Below are positions 23,437 to 32,391 of a DNA stretch of 64,000 bases, piece by piece; within the stretch, counting starts at the first letter, position 1; each line of letters starts with the position of its first letter. The notes beneath the pieces were generated by a model that worked only from the letters and a program-made list of their open reading frames with translations, was not told the DNA's origin and made no database searches. The position numbers were made by a program, and so were the translations under genes. Source of the stretch: an uncultured Ignavibacteria bacterium (GTDB lineage Bacteria; Bacteroidota; Ignavibacteria; Tepidaquicellales; Tepidaquicellaceae). Location of the stretch: assembly GCA_937974175.1 (NCBI GenBank), contig CALJIG010000027.1:30655-94654 (forward strand), written 5' to 3'.

Positions 23437-25266
23437 ATGCCAGGAAGCAAATCACCCCGCGTAAGAAAACTAACAGTAGAACAGTTTTTTGCGATAAGAT
23501 CTATTTCAGGATTCTCTCTATCTGAAAAGAATAATGAAGTTTATTACATTACTAACACCACAGGAATTCCGCAGATTTGGGTAACATCATTAAAAGGCGG
23601 AGTGACAAAACAAATATCTATCTGGCCGGAGGCTGTCAGAGAGGTACACCATAATCCTAAGACGAATGATATTATTTTCATAAGCGATAATAACGGAGAC
23701 GAACAGACACAGATTTATTCAATGCAGGATAAAGGAGGTGAGGTACTGCATCTCTCCGAAGGTTTCGAAAATTCGCAAACATTGTTTATTTCTTTTAACA
23801 AAAAAGGAGATAAATATTTATTTGCAACAAATAAAAGACTCGATTACAATTTCGATAACTATATAAAAGATTTAAAGACAGGCGAAAACATTCTTGTGAA
23901 GTCATTTGAAGATGAATATCCGACACATGCATCTGAATGGAGCAGCAACGAGAGATATATCATCTTTGAAAAAGTATATGGCAATATGAATATGGACCTT
24001 CTTCTTTTTGATACAAAAGACGGTTCATTAAAAAATATTACCGAACATGATTTAAGTGTAAATACTTTTTACGGAAATATACACTTTGATAAAAATAATA
24101 AAGGGTTTTATTATCTTACTGATGAAGGAAGGGAATTCAAAGGGATTAAATACTACAATATAAAAAGCGGTAAATCAGAGTGGGTAATTACTGAGAACTG
24201 GGATATAGTTACTTATAATTTTTCAAAAGATTTCAAAAATATGAGCTGGATCACAAATAAAAATGGCAGCCATATTCCTAAAATAAAGAATCTGAAGAAC
24301 GGAAAAATTAAAAAACTAAAACTGAAGAAAGAAACATATTCAGGAATGCGTTTTAGTGAAGACGGAAAAAAGCTCGTTTATATGTGCAACAGTCCGCTCG
24401 TCCCGACAGAAATTTTTGTTTATGATTTAAACAAAGATAAAAAGCATGCCATTACAGATTCACTCATAGGAAACATAAGTGACGATGCATTTACAGAACC
24501 AAAAGATATTTTTTATAAAAGCTTTGACGGTCTTTCAATTCATAGTTTACTTTACGTTCCCAAGGGTACAATGAAAGACGGAACTAACCCTGCTATTCTT
24601 TGGCCTCATGGCGGACCGGAAGCATCTGAAATGCATAACTTCAATAAATATCTCCAGGTCTTCACTAATGCCGGATATATTGTCATTGCACCGAATTTCA
24701 GAGGAAGTATCGGTTACGGTAAATCATTTCAGAAAATGATTTACAAAGACTGGGGCGGAGCAGAGTTTCAGGATGTACTTGGCGCTGTAGATTATTTAAA
24801 AGAAACCGGATACGCTGACCCGAAAAAAATTGCTGTTGTTGGCGGAAGCTTCGGCGGGTTTATGACTCTTACATGTGTAACAAAAGCTCCTAAAATATGG
24901 AAATGCGCTATTGATATTTTTGGTCCTTCAAATTTATTTACTTTCCTTGAGTCTGTTCCTGAGCACTGGAAGCAGGGAACCGATATACTTGTGGGGAATG
25001 CTAAAACAGATAAAGCGATGCTGACGGAAAGAAGCCCGATCAACTTCGTCGATAATATAAAATGTCCGCTGCTGGTTATACAGGGAAAGTATGATCCGAG
25101 AGTAGTGGAAGCGGAGTCAGTACAGATAGTAGAAAAATTAAAATCAGTAAACAAACCCGTTGAGTATTTACTTTTAGAAGATGAAGGCCATGGATTTTCG
25201 AAAGTATCGAACCAGATAAAAGTTTTTAAGCTAATGTTGAATTTCCTCGATAAATATTTAAAATAA
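23437..25266 (+). CDS. S9 family prolyl oligopeptidase-type serine peptidase
   Basis: A 609-residue peptidase with an N-terminal beta-propeller (about 20-335) and a C-terminal alpha/beta hydrolase domain. The catalytic triad is readable: Ser471 in GGSFGG, Asp553 in GKYDPR and His585 in DEGHGF. The oxyanion region LWPHGGPEA precedes it. The layout matches acylaminoacyl-peptidase/DPP-IV-like S9C enzymes. No signal peptide is seen (start MPGSKSPRVRKLT), so it is probably cytoplasmic and trims short peptides. It is transcribed divergently from deoC across about 120 bp and followed by the SPOR lipoprotein gene. Confidence 0.94.
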   Translation: MPGSKSPRVRKLTVEQFFAIRSISGFSLSEKNNEVYYITNTTGIPQIWVTSLKGGVTKQISIWPEAVREVHHNPKTNDIIFISDNNGDEQTQIYSMQDKGGEVLHLSEGFENSQTLFISFNKKGDKYLFATNKRLDYNFDNYIKDLKTGENILVKSFEDEYPTHASEWSSNERYIIFEKVYGNMNMDLLLFDTKDGSLKNITEHDLSVNTFYGNIHFDKNNKGFYYLTDEGREFKGIKYYNIKSGKSEWVITENWDIVTYNFSKDFKNMSWITNKNGSHIPKIKNLKNGKIKKLKLKKETYSGMRFSEDGKKLVYMCNSPLVPTEIFVYDLNKDKKHAITDSLIGNISDDAFTEPKDIFYKSFDGLSIHSLLYVPKGTMKDGTNPAILWPHGGPEASEMHNFNKYLQVFTNAGYIVIAPNFRGSIGYGKSFQKMIYKDWGGAEFQDVLGAVDYLKETGYADPKKIAVVGGSFGGFMTLTCVTKAPKIWKCAIDIFGPSNLFTFLESVPEHWKQGTDILVGNAKTDKAMLTERSPINFVDNIKCPLLVIQGKYDPRVVEAESVQIVEKLKSVNKPVEYLLLEDEGHGFSKVSNQIKVFKLMLNFLDKYLK

Positions 25267-25295
25267 AGTTATCTTTACCAAATTCCTATTTGAAT

Positions 25296-25757
25296 ATGAG
25301 AAGTATAAAAACTTTTTTTTCTTTAATATTTTTTACGGTTGTAATTTTGATGTCGAACATTTTCAACGGATGTGTTCCGTTCGATGAATCCGGCAGCGAT
25401 GATCCGTGTGTACTTTGCGAAGAGCAGAAAAAACAATACGTGCCGCCTACAACCTATGTGCCGCCGACTACTTATGTGCCGCCTACTACTAATCCTCCGC
25501 CTGTAAATTATACACCTATAAATACTGTAATTCAAATAGGCGCATTCGTAAATAAAACTTATGCAGATAATTTTACGGCTAAAGCTAAAGTTGATTTGCC
25601 GGGATATTTCATTGATATGAAGTGGAACAAAAAAGGTTTTTATCAGATTGTTACCGGTGAATATAATAATCTTGGAAAAGCTGAGCAGGACCTCGCATAC
25701 GTGAAATCAAAAGGCTACGGCGATGCTTTTATTAAAGAAACCAAATATTTACAATAA
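25296..25757 (+). CDS. Lipoprotein with SPOR domain
   Basis: I start at ATG 25296; an in-frame TTG at 25290 adds two residues. A lipobox IFNGC gives Cys26. A low-complexity linker follows, with three repeats of VPPTTY/N (about 48-66). The C-terminal 70 residues match a SPOR domain: IQIGAFVNKTYADNF, GYFIDM, GFYQIVTGEYNN, AEQDLAYVKSKGY. SPOR domains bind denuded septal peptidoglycan, so a division-site or wall-associated role is likely. A strong terminator follows at 25781-25816. Confidence 0.85.
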   Translation: MRSIKTFFSLIFFTVVILMSNIFNGCVPFDESGSDDPCVLCEEQKKQYVPPTTYVPPTTYVPPTTNPPPVNYTPINTVIQIGAFVNKTYADNFTAKAKVDLPGYFIDMKWNKKGFYQIVTGEYNNLGKAEQDLAYVKSKGYGDAFIKETKYLQ

Positions 25758-25780
25758 TTTTTGAAACTTGATTTTAACAT

Positions 25781-25816
25781 AAGCCTCTTTGATTTCAGTA
25801 TCAAAGGGGCTTTTTT
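25781..25816 (+). terminator. Rho-independent terminator after the SPOR lipoprotein gene
   Basis: Arms AAGCCtCTTTGA (25781-25792) and TCAAAGgGGCTT (25801-25812) pair with one mismatch around an 8-nt loop, and the second arm runs into a T tract. Confidence 0.88.
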
Positions 25817-25916
25817 GTTTTAAATAAAAATATGCATACGGTTGTGAGTTTGAATAAAAATACTTTTTTTCTAATTTGATATAACCTATCTCACACTTAA
25901 TAACTCTGATATAAAA

Positions 25917-27002
25917 TTGAAAGACGGCAAATTAGTTCTAGAGAACGGCGAAATCTTCGAAGGTAAAATTTTCGGATATGATGCTGAAACTTCGGGAGAA
26001 GTTGTATTCAATACAGCTCTCTGCGGTTATCAGGAAATTTTGACTGACCCTTCATACTATGGACAGATAGTTATAATGACTTATCCTCTGATAGGAAATT
26101 ACGGAACGAATGACGATGACAGAGAGTCAGGAAAAATTCAGGCGAAAGGACTGATTGTAGGAAGCTATGAAGATGACTGGAGTAATTTTGAAGGCGCAGA
26201 ATCTTTAAAGAGTTATCTTAAACAAAACAAAGTAATTGCCATAACGGGAATAGATACGCGTGCCCTTACGAAAATGGTACGAGACCAGGGTTCGATGAGA
26301 GGAATTATCACAAGAGCTAAAGTTTCCGATAAAAAATTAGTGGAGAAAGTTTTACAGACACCTGAAATGAGCGGCTCTGATTTAGTCGGATATGTAACTA
26401 CTGAAAAGAATTACATTGTTAAAGCAGATAATCCGAAATATAAAATTGCAGTATATGATTTCGGCATTAAACAAAACATTTTAAAAGAGTTTTTGAAGTT
26501 TGATGTTGAGCTGAAAGTCTTTAATGCAAAAGCAGAGTATAAAGAAGTTCTGGATTATAAACCCGACGGAGTATTTTTCTCTAACGGTCCGGGTGACCCT
26601 GCTGCAGTAACTTATGGAATAGAGAATGCAAAGAATTTAATTCCATCGGGAGTGCCGATTTTCGGAATTTGTCTTGGTCATCAACTTATATCACTCGCAC
26701 TTGGAGGTGAAACGTATAAATTGAAATTCGGGCATCGCGGGGGAAACCATCCTGTGAAGAATCATGAAATAAATAAAATAGAAATCACTTCACAGAATCA
26801 CGGCTTTGCAGTGAACGAAAAATCTTTTCATAATGATGATATAGTTATTACTCATACAAATTTATATGACGGAACTAATGAAGGCATACGGCACAAAAAA
26901 TATCCTGTTATGTGCGTGCAGTATCACCCTGAAGCATCACCGGGACCTAATGACAGCAAATATCTATTTACAGATTTTATGAAAATTGTTTCAAAAAATT
27001 AA
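25917..27002 (+). CDS. carA: Carbamoyl-phosphate synthase small (glutaminase) subunit
   Basis: Releases ammonia from glutamine for CarB in arginine and pyrimidine synthesis. The N-terminal domain has GEVVFNTALCGYQEILTDPSY and the GNYGTNDDD loop. The class I glutamine amidotransferase domain carries the nucleophile Cys252 in FGICLGHQL, with the His/Glu pair in QYHPEASPGP. SNGPGDP marks the oxyanion strand. The start must be TTG at 25917, since no ATG or GTG fits the conserved N-terminus. carB is not in the window. The next gene folD begins 2 bp after the stop. Confidence 0.96.
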   Translation: MKDGKLVLENGEIFEGKIFGYDAETSGEVVFNTALCGYQEILTDPSYYGQIVIMTYPLIGNYGTNDDDRESGKIQAKGLIVGSYEDDWSNFEGAESLKSYLKQNKVIAITGIDTRALTKMVRDQGSMRGIITRAKVSDKKLVEKVLQTPEMSGSDLVGYVTTEKNYIVKADNPKYKIAVYDFGIKQNILKEFLKFDVELKVFNAKAEYKEVLDYKPDGVFFSNGPGDPAAVTYGIENAKNLIPSGVPIFGICLGHQLISLALGGETYKLKFGHRGGNHPVKNHEINKIEITSQNHGFAVNEKSFHNDDIVITHTNLYDGTNEGIRHKKYPVMCVQYHPEASPGPNDSKYLFTDFMKIVSKN

Positions 27003-27004
27003 TT

Positions 27005-27886
27005 ATGACTGAAAATAAAATTATAGACGGTAAAGAAATCTCGAACCGGATTCTTGAAGAAGTAAAAGAAGAGACAAGAGTTTTAAAAGATTCATATAAT
27101 ACTATTCCGGGGCTAGCATTTATTATAGTTGGAGAAAATCCTGCATCAAAAGTTTATGTAAGCAGCAAGGCTAAAGCTTGTGAGAAAGTCGGGTTTTACT
27201 CTGTGACAGAGGAGCTTCCCGAAGATGTTTCTGAAAACGAATTGCTCATGCTGATAGATAGATTCAACAACGATAAATTAATTCATGGAATACTTGTACA
27301 GCTGCCATTGCCGAAACATATCAATGAACAGAAAGTAATTGAGTCAATCGATTACAAAAAAGATGTAGACGGTTTTCATCCGCAGAATATCGGAAGGCTT
27401 GTAATTGGTACTGACTGCTTTATCCCATGCACACCTTACGGAATAACAGAATTGCTAAGAAGAACAAATACACAAACGAGCGGGAAGAATGTTGTTGTGC
27501 TTGGAAGAAGCAATATAGTAGGCAAACCTATTGCAAATTTAATGTTGCAGAAGGAATTTAATTCTACGGTTACAATATGCCACAGCGCAACAAAAAACCT
27601 GAATGAAATAACCGCTTCGGCAGATATATTAATAGCAGCTATTGGTAAAGCTGATTTTGTGAAAAAGGATATGATTAAAGAAGGTTGCGTTATTATTGAT
27701 GTTGGCATTAATAGAGTAGAAGATACTTCTAAAAAATCCGGTTCAAGAATTACAGGGGATGTAGATTACAATGATTGTTTTGATAAATGTGCAAAGATAA
27801 CTCCCGTTCCCGGCGGTGTAGGACCAATGACGATTGCCATGCTTATGAAAAACACACTAAAATCCGCAAACAACACATTGAAATGA
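27005..27886 (+). CDS. folD: Methylenetetrahydrofolate dehydrogenase/cyclohydrolase
   Basis: A 293-residue bifunctional enzyme interconverting 5,10-methylene- and 10-formyl-tetrahydrofolate. Signatures seen in order: the YVSSKAKACEKVGF substrate region with catalytic Lys, HGILVQLPLPKHI, KDVDGFHPQNIGRL, CTPYGITELL, GRSNIVGKPIA (NADP loop) and TPVPGGVGPMTIAML. It starts 2 bp after carA and ends in an ATGA overlap with prmA, so the genes are translationally coupled. Confidence 0.97.
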   Translation: MTENKIIDGKEISNRILEEVKEETRVLKDSYNTIPGLAFIIVGENPASKVYVSSKAKACEKVGFYSVTEELPEDVSENELLMLIDRFNNDKLIHGILVQLPLPKHINEQKVIESIDYKKDVDGFHPQNIGRLVIGTDCFIPCTPYGITELLRRTNTQTSGKNVVVLGRSNIVGKPIANLMLQKEFNSTVTICHSATKNLNEITASADILIAAIGKADFVKKDMIKEGCVIIDVGINRVEDTSKKSGSRITGDVDYNDCFDKCAKITPVPGGVGPMTIAMLMKNTLKSANNTLK

Positions 27887-28725
27887 ATTCCAACTATTTT
27901 GAAATAACAATTCCGTTCAATAAAGAAAATTTTGAACAGATTGAAAATACTCTTTATTATTTCGGGATAGAAAATATTCTTGAAGAGAATGGTGTTGTAA
28001 AAATTTACATTGAAGATAATAATGAGGAGCTGATTGAAAAAATTAAATCTGAATTAAAAAACAATCACAAAACAGAAATTAAAGTGGAGAAATTCACCGA
28101 TAAAAACTGGAATGCGGAATGGGAGAATTCCATTCAGCCGGTTTATATTAAAGATAAAATTGTAATTCATTCTTCATGGAATAAAGAAACTGTTGAAAAT
28201 CCCGAAGGAAAAATTTTAATTGAGATAGACCCCAAGATGTCTTTTGGCACAGGGCATAATGAAACGACTCAGATAGTTCTTGAAATGTTCTGCGAATATC
28301 TAGATGCAAATGATAGAACTATGCTGGATTTCGGTGCAGGGACGGCAGTGCTTTCCATAGCTGCAGCAAAGCTCGGAGTAGAAAATATTTTAGCAATTGA
28401 GATTGATGTTGATTCAATTGAAAATGCTAAGGAGTATATTAGAAACAACGGAGTTGAAAAACATATCAAGCTTGATAACTGCAATATATCACACGTTGAA
28501 GAAAGTGGATTTGATGTTATTGCTGCCAATATTATCCGTTCCGTTATAACAGCAAACTTAAAACATATTCATTCTAAATTAAAATCAGGCGGTAAACTTT
28601 TTATATCGGGAATTTTAATAGAAGAGGAAGAGCTATTGATAAATGAATTACAAAAATTCGATATCGAAATTATTGAAGTGAGAAAAAAAACAGAGTGGCT
28701 GGGAGTTTATGCAAGAAAAAAATAA
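27883..28725 (+). CDS. prmA: Ribosomal protein L11 methyltransferase
   Basis: A 280-residue SAM-dependent enzyme that trimethylates ribosomal protein L11. The N-terminal substrate-recognition domain (1-95) is followed by MSFGTGHNETTQ, the SAM motif LDFGAGTAVLSIAAAKLG, IAIEIDVDSIENA and DVIAANIIRSVI. I use ATG 27883, which overlaps the folD stop as ATGA and yields the normal N-terminus; an upstream in-frame start at 27787 would add 32 residues lying inside folD and is unlikely. The 3' end overlaps the phosphatase gene by 17 bp. Confidence 0.93.
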   Translation: MNSNYFEITIPFNKENFEQIENTLYYFGIENILEENGVVKIYIEDNNEELIEKIKSELKNNHKTEIKVEKFTDKNWNAEWENSIQPVYIKDKIVIHSSWNKETVENPEGKILIEIDPKMSFGTGHNETTQIVLEMFCEYLDANDRTMLDFGAGTAVLSIAAAKLGVENILAIEIDVDSIENAKEYIRNNGVEKHIKLDNCNISHVEESGFDVIAANIIRSVITANLKHIHSKLKSGGKLFISGILIEEEELLINELQKFDIEIIEVRKKTEWLGVYARKK

Positions 28726-29632
28726 AAGAGCTGCAACAATTGATCTGGGTACTAACACATGCCTTCTCTTAATATCAGAATTGTCCAACAATAAAGTTGT
28801 TACTATTGCAGATGTACAGGAAATGCCCCGTCTTGGCAGAGGCGTTGATAAAGATAGAGTAATTTCCGAATCGATGTTTGAAAAAATCCGCGAGATATTT
28901 TTGAAATACAAAAGGCTTGCAGCAGAAAATAACTGTGAAAATATTTTTGCTTTCGGAACAAGCGCATTGCGTGATGCTGCAAACAAGGATGAGTTTATAA
29001 ATTATATAAATTCCGAGACAGGAATCGAGATAGATATTATAGAGGGAAAAAAGGAAGCTAAGCTGGGATTTGAAGGAGCGTTGATAGATTTTCCGAGCAA
29101 AACAAATCAGGTTGTTTTAGATATTGGCGGCGGAAGTACAGAAGTTTCTCTTATGAATAATGGCAAGCTGACATCACTAAGTATGAATATCGGAGCAGTA
29201 AGATTAAAAGAAAAGTTTTTCTCCGAGTCATATAATATAGAGAATCTTGATAAAGCCGAGCAGTTTATTCTTAACAGCTTTATAAGTCTTGCCTATCTTA
29301 ATTTTGAAAATTACAATTTAGTCGGAGTTGCAGGTACAGTAACAACACTTGCTGCTTTGAATCTTGAGCTAAAACAATTCGAGCTTGATAAAGTAAGTAA
29401 TTCAGTGTTACGTCTCACTGATGTTGAAAGACTCTTTTGTACATTGGTAGAAATGACAGATGCGGAAATTGAAAAGATGGGTGAGTACATGAAGGGCAGA
29501 AGCGATATTATTACAGCAGGAACATTCATACTGCTTCATTTTATGAAGCATTTTAAATTCGAAAAAATAACAGTTTCAACAAAAGGTCTGCGTTACGGCG
29601 CAGCCCTGGAAATCTTTAATAGTCTTTTATGA
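28709..29632 (+). CDS. Ppx/GppA family exopolyphosphatase or pppGpp phosphatase
   Basis: A 307-residue actin-like ATPase-fold phosphohydrolase. Motifs: ATIDLGTNTCLLLI (phosphate 1), FGTSALRDAAN, VLDIGGGSTEVSL (phosphate 2) and VGVAGTVTTLAAL. It lacks the C-terminal HD-like domain of long Ppx and matches the short two-lobe form. Substrate may be polyphosphate or pppGpp; the sequence cannot tell. It overlaps prmA by 17 bp and the cupin gene by ATGA, and belongs to the carA-folD-prmA transcript. Confidence 0.9.
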   Translation: MQEKNKRAATIDLGTNTCLLLISELSNNKVVTIADVQEMPRLGRGVDKDRVISESMFEKIREIFLKYKRLAAENNCENIFAFGTSALRDAANKDEFINYINSETGIEIDIIEGKKEAKLGFEGALIDFPSKTNQVVLDIGGGSTEVSLMNNGKLTSLSMNIGAVRLKEKFFSESYNIENLDKAEQFILNSFISLAYLNFENYNLVGVAGTVTTLAALNLELKQFELDKVSNSVLRLTDVERLFCTLVEMTDAEIEKMGEYMKGRSDIITAGTFILLHFMKHFKFEKITVSTKGLRYGAALEIFNSLL

Positions 29633-29955
29633 TAAGCACAACGAACAACATTTTTGATCTATCGAACATTAAAGATTTTTCACATGAAGTCTTTGAGATA
29701 CTTGCACAAAATAATAAAGTCAGGATTGAAAGAATTATTTCAACCGGTCAAACTACTCCGGAAGGGGATTGGTTTGATTCTGAGTTCGATGAATGGGTAA
29801 TTCTCCTTGAAGGTAATGCTGAGATTTTATTTGAGGATGGTGAAGTCAAAAGATTTTCAAAAGGAGATTATTACGGTATTTCTGCAAACAGAAAACACAG
29901 AGTAACCTATACAAGCACTAATCCGCCCTGTATCTGGTTTGCCGTTTATTTCTGA
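29629..29955 (+). CDS. Single-domain cupin protein
   Basis: A 108-residue cupin with EGDWFDSEFDEWVILLEGNAEILFEDGE, the first cupin motif in which the usual HxH is replaced by acidic/aromatic residues. The second half is FSKGDYYGISANRKHRVTYT. The start overlaps the phosphatase stop as ATGA, making it the last gene of the carA group. The family resembles small cupins with a P-EGDWFDQ start. Ligand and function unknown. Confidence 0.85.
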   Translation: MISTTNNIFDLSNIKDFSHEVFEILAQNNKVRIERIISTGQTTPEGDWFDSEFDEWVILLEGNAEILFEDGEVKRFSKGDYYGISANRKHRVTYTSTNPPCIWFAVYF

Positions 29956-30024
29956 AAAATCCGACAAAAAAGTATTTTTTACTAGGTTGATAAATTAATT
30001 AATATCTACTTTCTTTGTGATATT

Positions 30025-30546
30025 ATGTCCTCCCGAGTGGATTATTTAATTCAAAAACTAAATCTAAAGGCGCACCCTGAAGGCGGCTTTTTTAAAGAGA
30101 CTTATAGATGTGAAGAGTCTGTTAAAAAAGAAAATCTCCATCCGCGGTTCACAGGCGATAGAGCGCACTGCACTTCTATTTACTTCCTGCTTACATCAGA
30201 AAATTATTCAGCATTACATAAAATTCAGTCAGATGAAATGTGGCATCACTATGAAGGCGGCACACTCGAGATATATTCAATTAATGATGCTGGTAAATTA
30301 ACGGTGCATCAGCTCGGCAAAAATTTTGAAAATAATGAACAGCCGCAAATTGTAATAAAAGCAGGTGAGTGGTTTGGTTCAAAAGTAAAAGATAAAGATT
30401 CGTATGCTCTTGTCGGATGCACAGTCTCTCCGGGATTTGATTTTGAAGATTTTGTAATGGGAGATAAAGAAGAATTATTAAAACTTTTTCCTCAGCACAA
30501 AGAAGTAATAGAAAACTTAGCTCATAAAACTTATAAAAATGGATGA
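30025..30546 (+). CDS. DUF985-type cupin protein
   Basis: A 173-residue protein matching the cupin_5/DUF985 family: YLIQKLNLKAHPEGGFFKETYR at the N-terminus, the HCTSIYFLLTSENYSALHKIQSDEMWHHYEGG core, and ALVGCTVSPGFDFEDFVMG near the end. Metal-binding His residues are plausible in DEMWHHYEGG. Its 3' end overlaps the following deaminase gene by 8 bp. Function of the family is largely unknown; some members relate to sugar epimerase-like folds. Confidence 0.9.
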   Translation: MSSRVDYLIQKLNLKAHPEGGFFKETYRCEESVKKENLHPRFTGDRAHCTSIYFLLTSENYSALHKIQSDEMWHHYEGGTLEIYSINDAGKLTVHQLGKNFENNEQPQIVIKAGEWFGSKVKDKDSYALVGCTVSPGFDFEDFVMGDKEELLKLFPQHKEVIENLAHKTYKNG

Positions 30547-30973
30547 ATTTTTTAAAGCAGCAGTAGATGAAGCAAAGCAGGGATTATCCGAAGGCGGAAT
30601 TCCTATAGGCTCAGTGTTGGTAAAAGACGGAGAAATTATCGGACGCGGTCATAATAAAAGAGTGCAGGAATCAAATCCGGTTTTTCATGCAGAGATTGAT
30701 TGTCTTTTTAATGCGGGAAGAATCGGTTCATATAAAGGAACAACTTTGTACTCGACTCTTATGCCATGCCATTTATGCGCAGGGGCAGTTGTGCAATTTG
30801 GAATTAAAAAAGTTATTGTAGGTGAGTCTCTTACTTTTAACGGAGCAAGAGAATTTATGGAATCTCATGGTGTTGAAGTCGTTGATCTGGAAGATAAAGA
30901 ATGTGTTGAGATGATGAATAAATTTATTTTAGAAAATCCACAGCTGTGGAGCGAAGATATCGGCGAACTGTAA
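30539..30973 (+). CDS. Cytosine-deaminase-like nucleobase/nucleoside deaminase
   Basis: A 144-residue zinc deaminase. The zinc site is complete: His50 and catalytic Glu52 in HAEIDC, Cys77 and Cys80 in PCHLC. The sequence order (GGIPIGSVLVKDGEIIGRGHN, then TLYSTLMPCHLCAGAVVQFGIKKVIVGE) is that of the fungal-type cytosine deaminase/guanine deaminase group rather than tRNA adenosine deaminase. It overlaps the DUF985 gene and lies 19 bp upstream of the transporter. Substrate is probably cytosine or a related base, by resemblance only. Confidence 0.9.
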   Translation: MDEFFKAAVDEAKQGLSEGGIPIGSVLVKDGEIIGRGHNKRVQESNPVFHAEIDCLFNAGRIGSYKGTTLYSTLMPCHLCAGAVVQFGIKKVIVGESLTFNGAREFMESHGVEVVDLEDKECVEMMNKFILENPQLWSEDIGEL

Positions 30974-30992
30974 ATTATAAACTAATTATTTT

Positions 30993-32315
30993 ATGGCAGT
31001 AGAAAAATTTAAGCAATTAGAAAAACCTGTTCACACTCAGAAGTTCAAAAACCGAAGAGGGCTGAACTGGATTACTCTCGGATTAACATATGCAGCAATG
31101 TATATGGCGCGATATAATTTTGGTTTTGCTAATAAAGAGCTTTCTGATACATTTGGATTTTCAAAGACAGAGATAGGTACTATTATTACTGTCAGCACAC
31201 TTGTTTACGGACTATCAGCAATTTTTAACGGACCGATTGCAGATAGATGGGGCGGCAGACGCGCAATGATTACCGGCGCTGTAGGAGCCTGTGTTTTCAA
31301 TTTTGCCTTTGGAATGGCTGCTTACATGGGATTTTTAGGAACAGGCACTGTGCTGCTGATGTACCTTGCAACAGCCTGGACTTTGAATCAATATTTTCAA
31401 TCTTACAGTGCTCTTGCTCTAATAAAAGTAAATGCGGGATGGTTTCATGTAAGTGAGAGGGGAGTGTTTTCTGCCATATTCGGTTCGATAATTCAAAGCG
31501 GAAGAGCATTTGTTTATTTTTTGATGACTGTTCCTTTTGTAGTTTTTCTTCCATGGCAGTGGAAATTTTTCCTGCCTGCAATAATCGTAGGTGTATTCGC
31601 TATACTCACTTATTTTATTGTAAAAGATTCACCCAAAGAAGCAGGTCTTGGCGACTTTGATCCTCAGGATGCAACAAGCGGTGATACAGAAACAATTACT
31701 CTTAAATATGTAGCAAAAAAAGTTTTCACAAATCCTATTGCAATTACAATAGCTGCTGCGGAGTTTTGTACAGGGCTGGTGCGTAAAGGATTTGAAGAAT
31801 GGTTTCCGCGCTATATGCAGGAAACACAAAATCTTACATTAGATAATCCTATATTTCAAAGAAATGCTTTTGCAATAGTACTTGCGGGAATTGCCGGTGC
31901 GTTTATAGCCGGATTCATGTCAGATAAAGTATTCGCTTCGCGAAGACCGCCTGTTGCTTTTATTGGTTATGTGATTCAGATTATAGCACTTGCAATTGTT
32001 TCACTTGCCCCGAGTTTAAATGCAATTATCATAGCTTTCGTTCTTAATTCTCTTGCTATATCTATGGTTCACTCGATGTTATCCGGTACTGCCTCAATGG
32101 ATTTTGGAGGTAAACGTGCTGCTGCAACAGCTGCGGGAATGTTTGACGGTATGCAATATGTTGGCGGTTCGATTATGGGTGTCGGAGCAGGATGGTTAAT
32201 TGATACTTATGGCTGGGGAAGCTGGGGACCGAGTATGATAGGATTTTCTGTTATAGGTGCAATACTAATGTTGAAGCTATGGAATGCAAGACCTAACAAA
32301 CATGCAGGACATTAA
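30993..32315 (+). CDS. MFS transporter, organophosphate:phosphate antiporter type
   Basis: A 440-residue polytopic protein with about 12 hydrophobic segments. YAAMYMARYNFGFANKELSDTFGFSKTEIGTI at the N-terminus and GPIADRWGGRRAMI between helices 2 and 3 recall GlpT/UhpT-like OPA transporters. The second half has AAATAAGMFDGMQYVGGSIMGVGAGWLID. Known relatives exchange glycerol 3-phosphate or hexose phosphates for phosphate; the substrate here is unknown. It follows the deaminase by 19 bp and is probably the end of that transcript. Confidence 0.87.
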   Translation: MAVEKFKQLEKPVHTQKFKNRRGLNWITLGLTYAAMYMARYNFGFANKELSDTFGFSKTEIGTIITVSTLVYGLSAIFNGPIADRWGGRRAMITGAVGACVFNFAFGMAAYMGFLGTGTVLLMYLATAWTLNQYFQSYSALALIKVNAGWFHVSERGVFSAIFGSIIQSGRAFVYFLMTVPFVVFLPWQWKFFLPAIIVGVFAILTYFIVKDSPKEAGLGDFDPQDATSGDTETITLKYVAKKVFTNPIAITIAAAEFCTGLVRKGFEEWFPRYMQETQNLTLDNPIFQRNAFAIVLAGIAGAFIAGFMSDKVFASRRPPVAFIGYVIQIIALAIVSLAPSLNAIIIAFVLNSLAISMVHSMLSGTASMDFGGKRAAATAAGMFDGMQYVGGSIMGVGAGWLIDTYGWGSWGPSMIGFSVIGAILMLKLWNARPNKHAGH

Positions 32316-32391
32316 TTCGTAATAGAAGTATAACAAAAAATATCTTCCCGGGCTTGAGGTAAAAATTTTTCAATATTAATCCTATGCCCTT

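Noticed and set aside
27787..27882. An upstream start for prmA
   Set aside because: The added 32 residues are the folD gene read in another frame; the ATGA overlap start gives the normal N-terminus.
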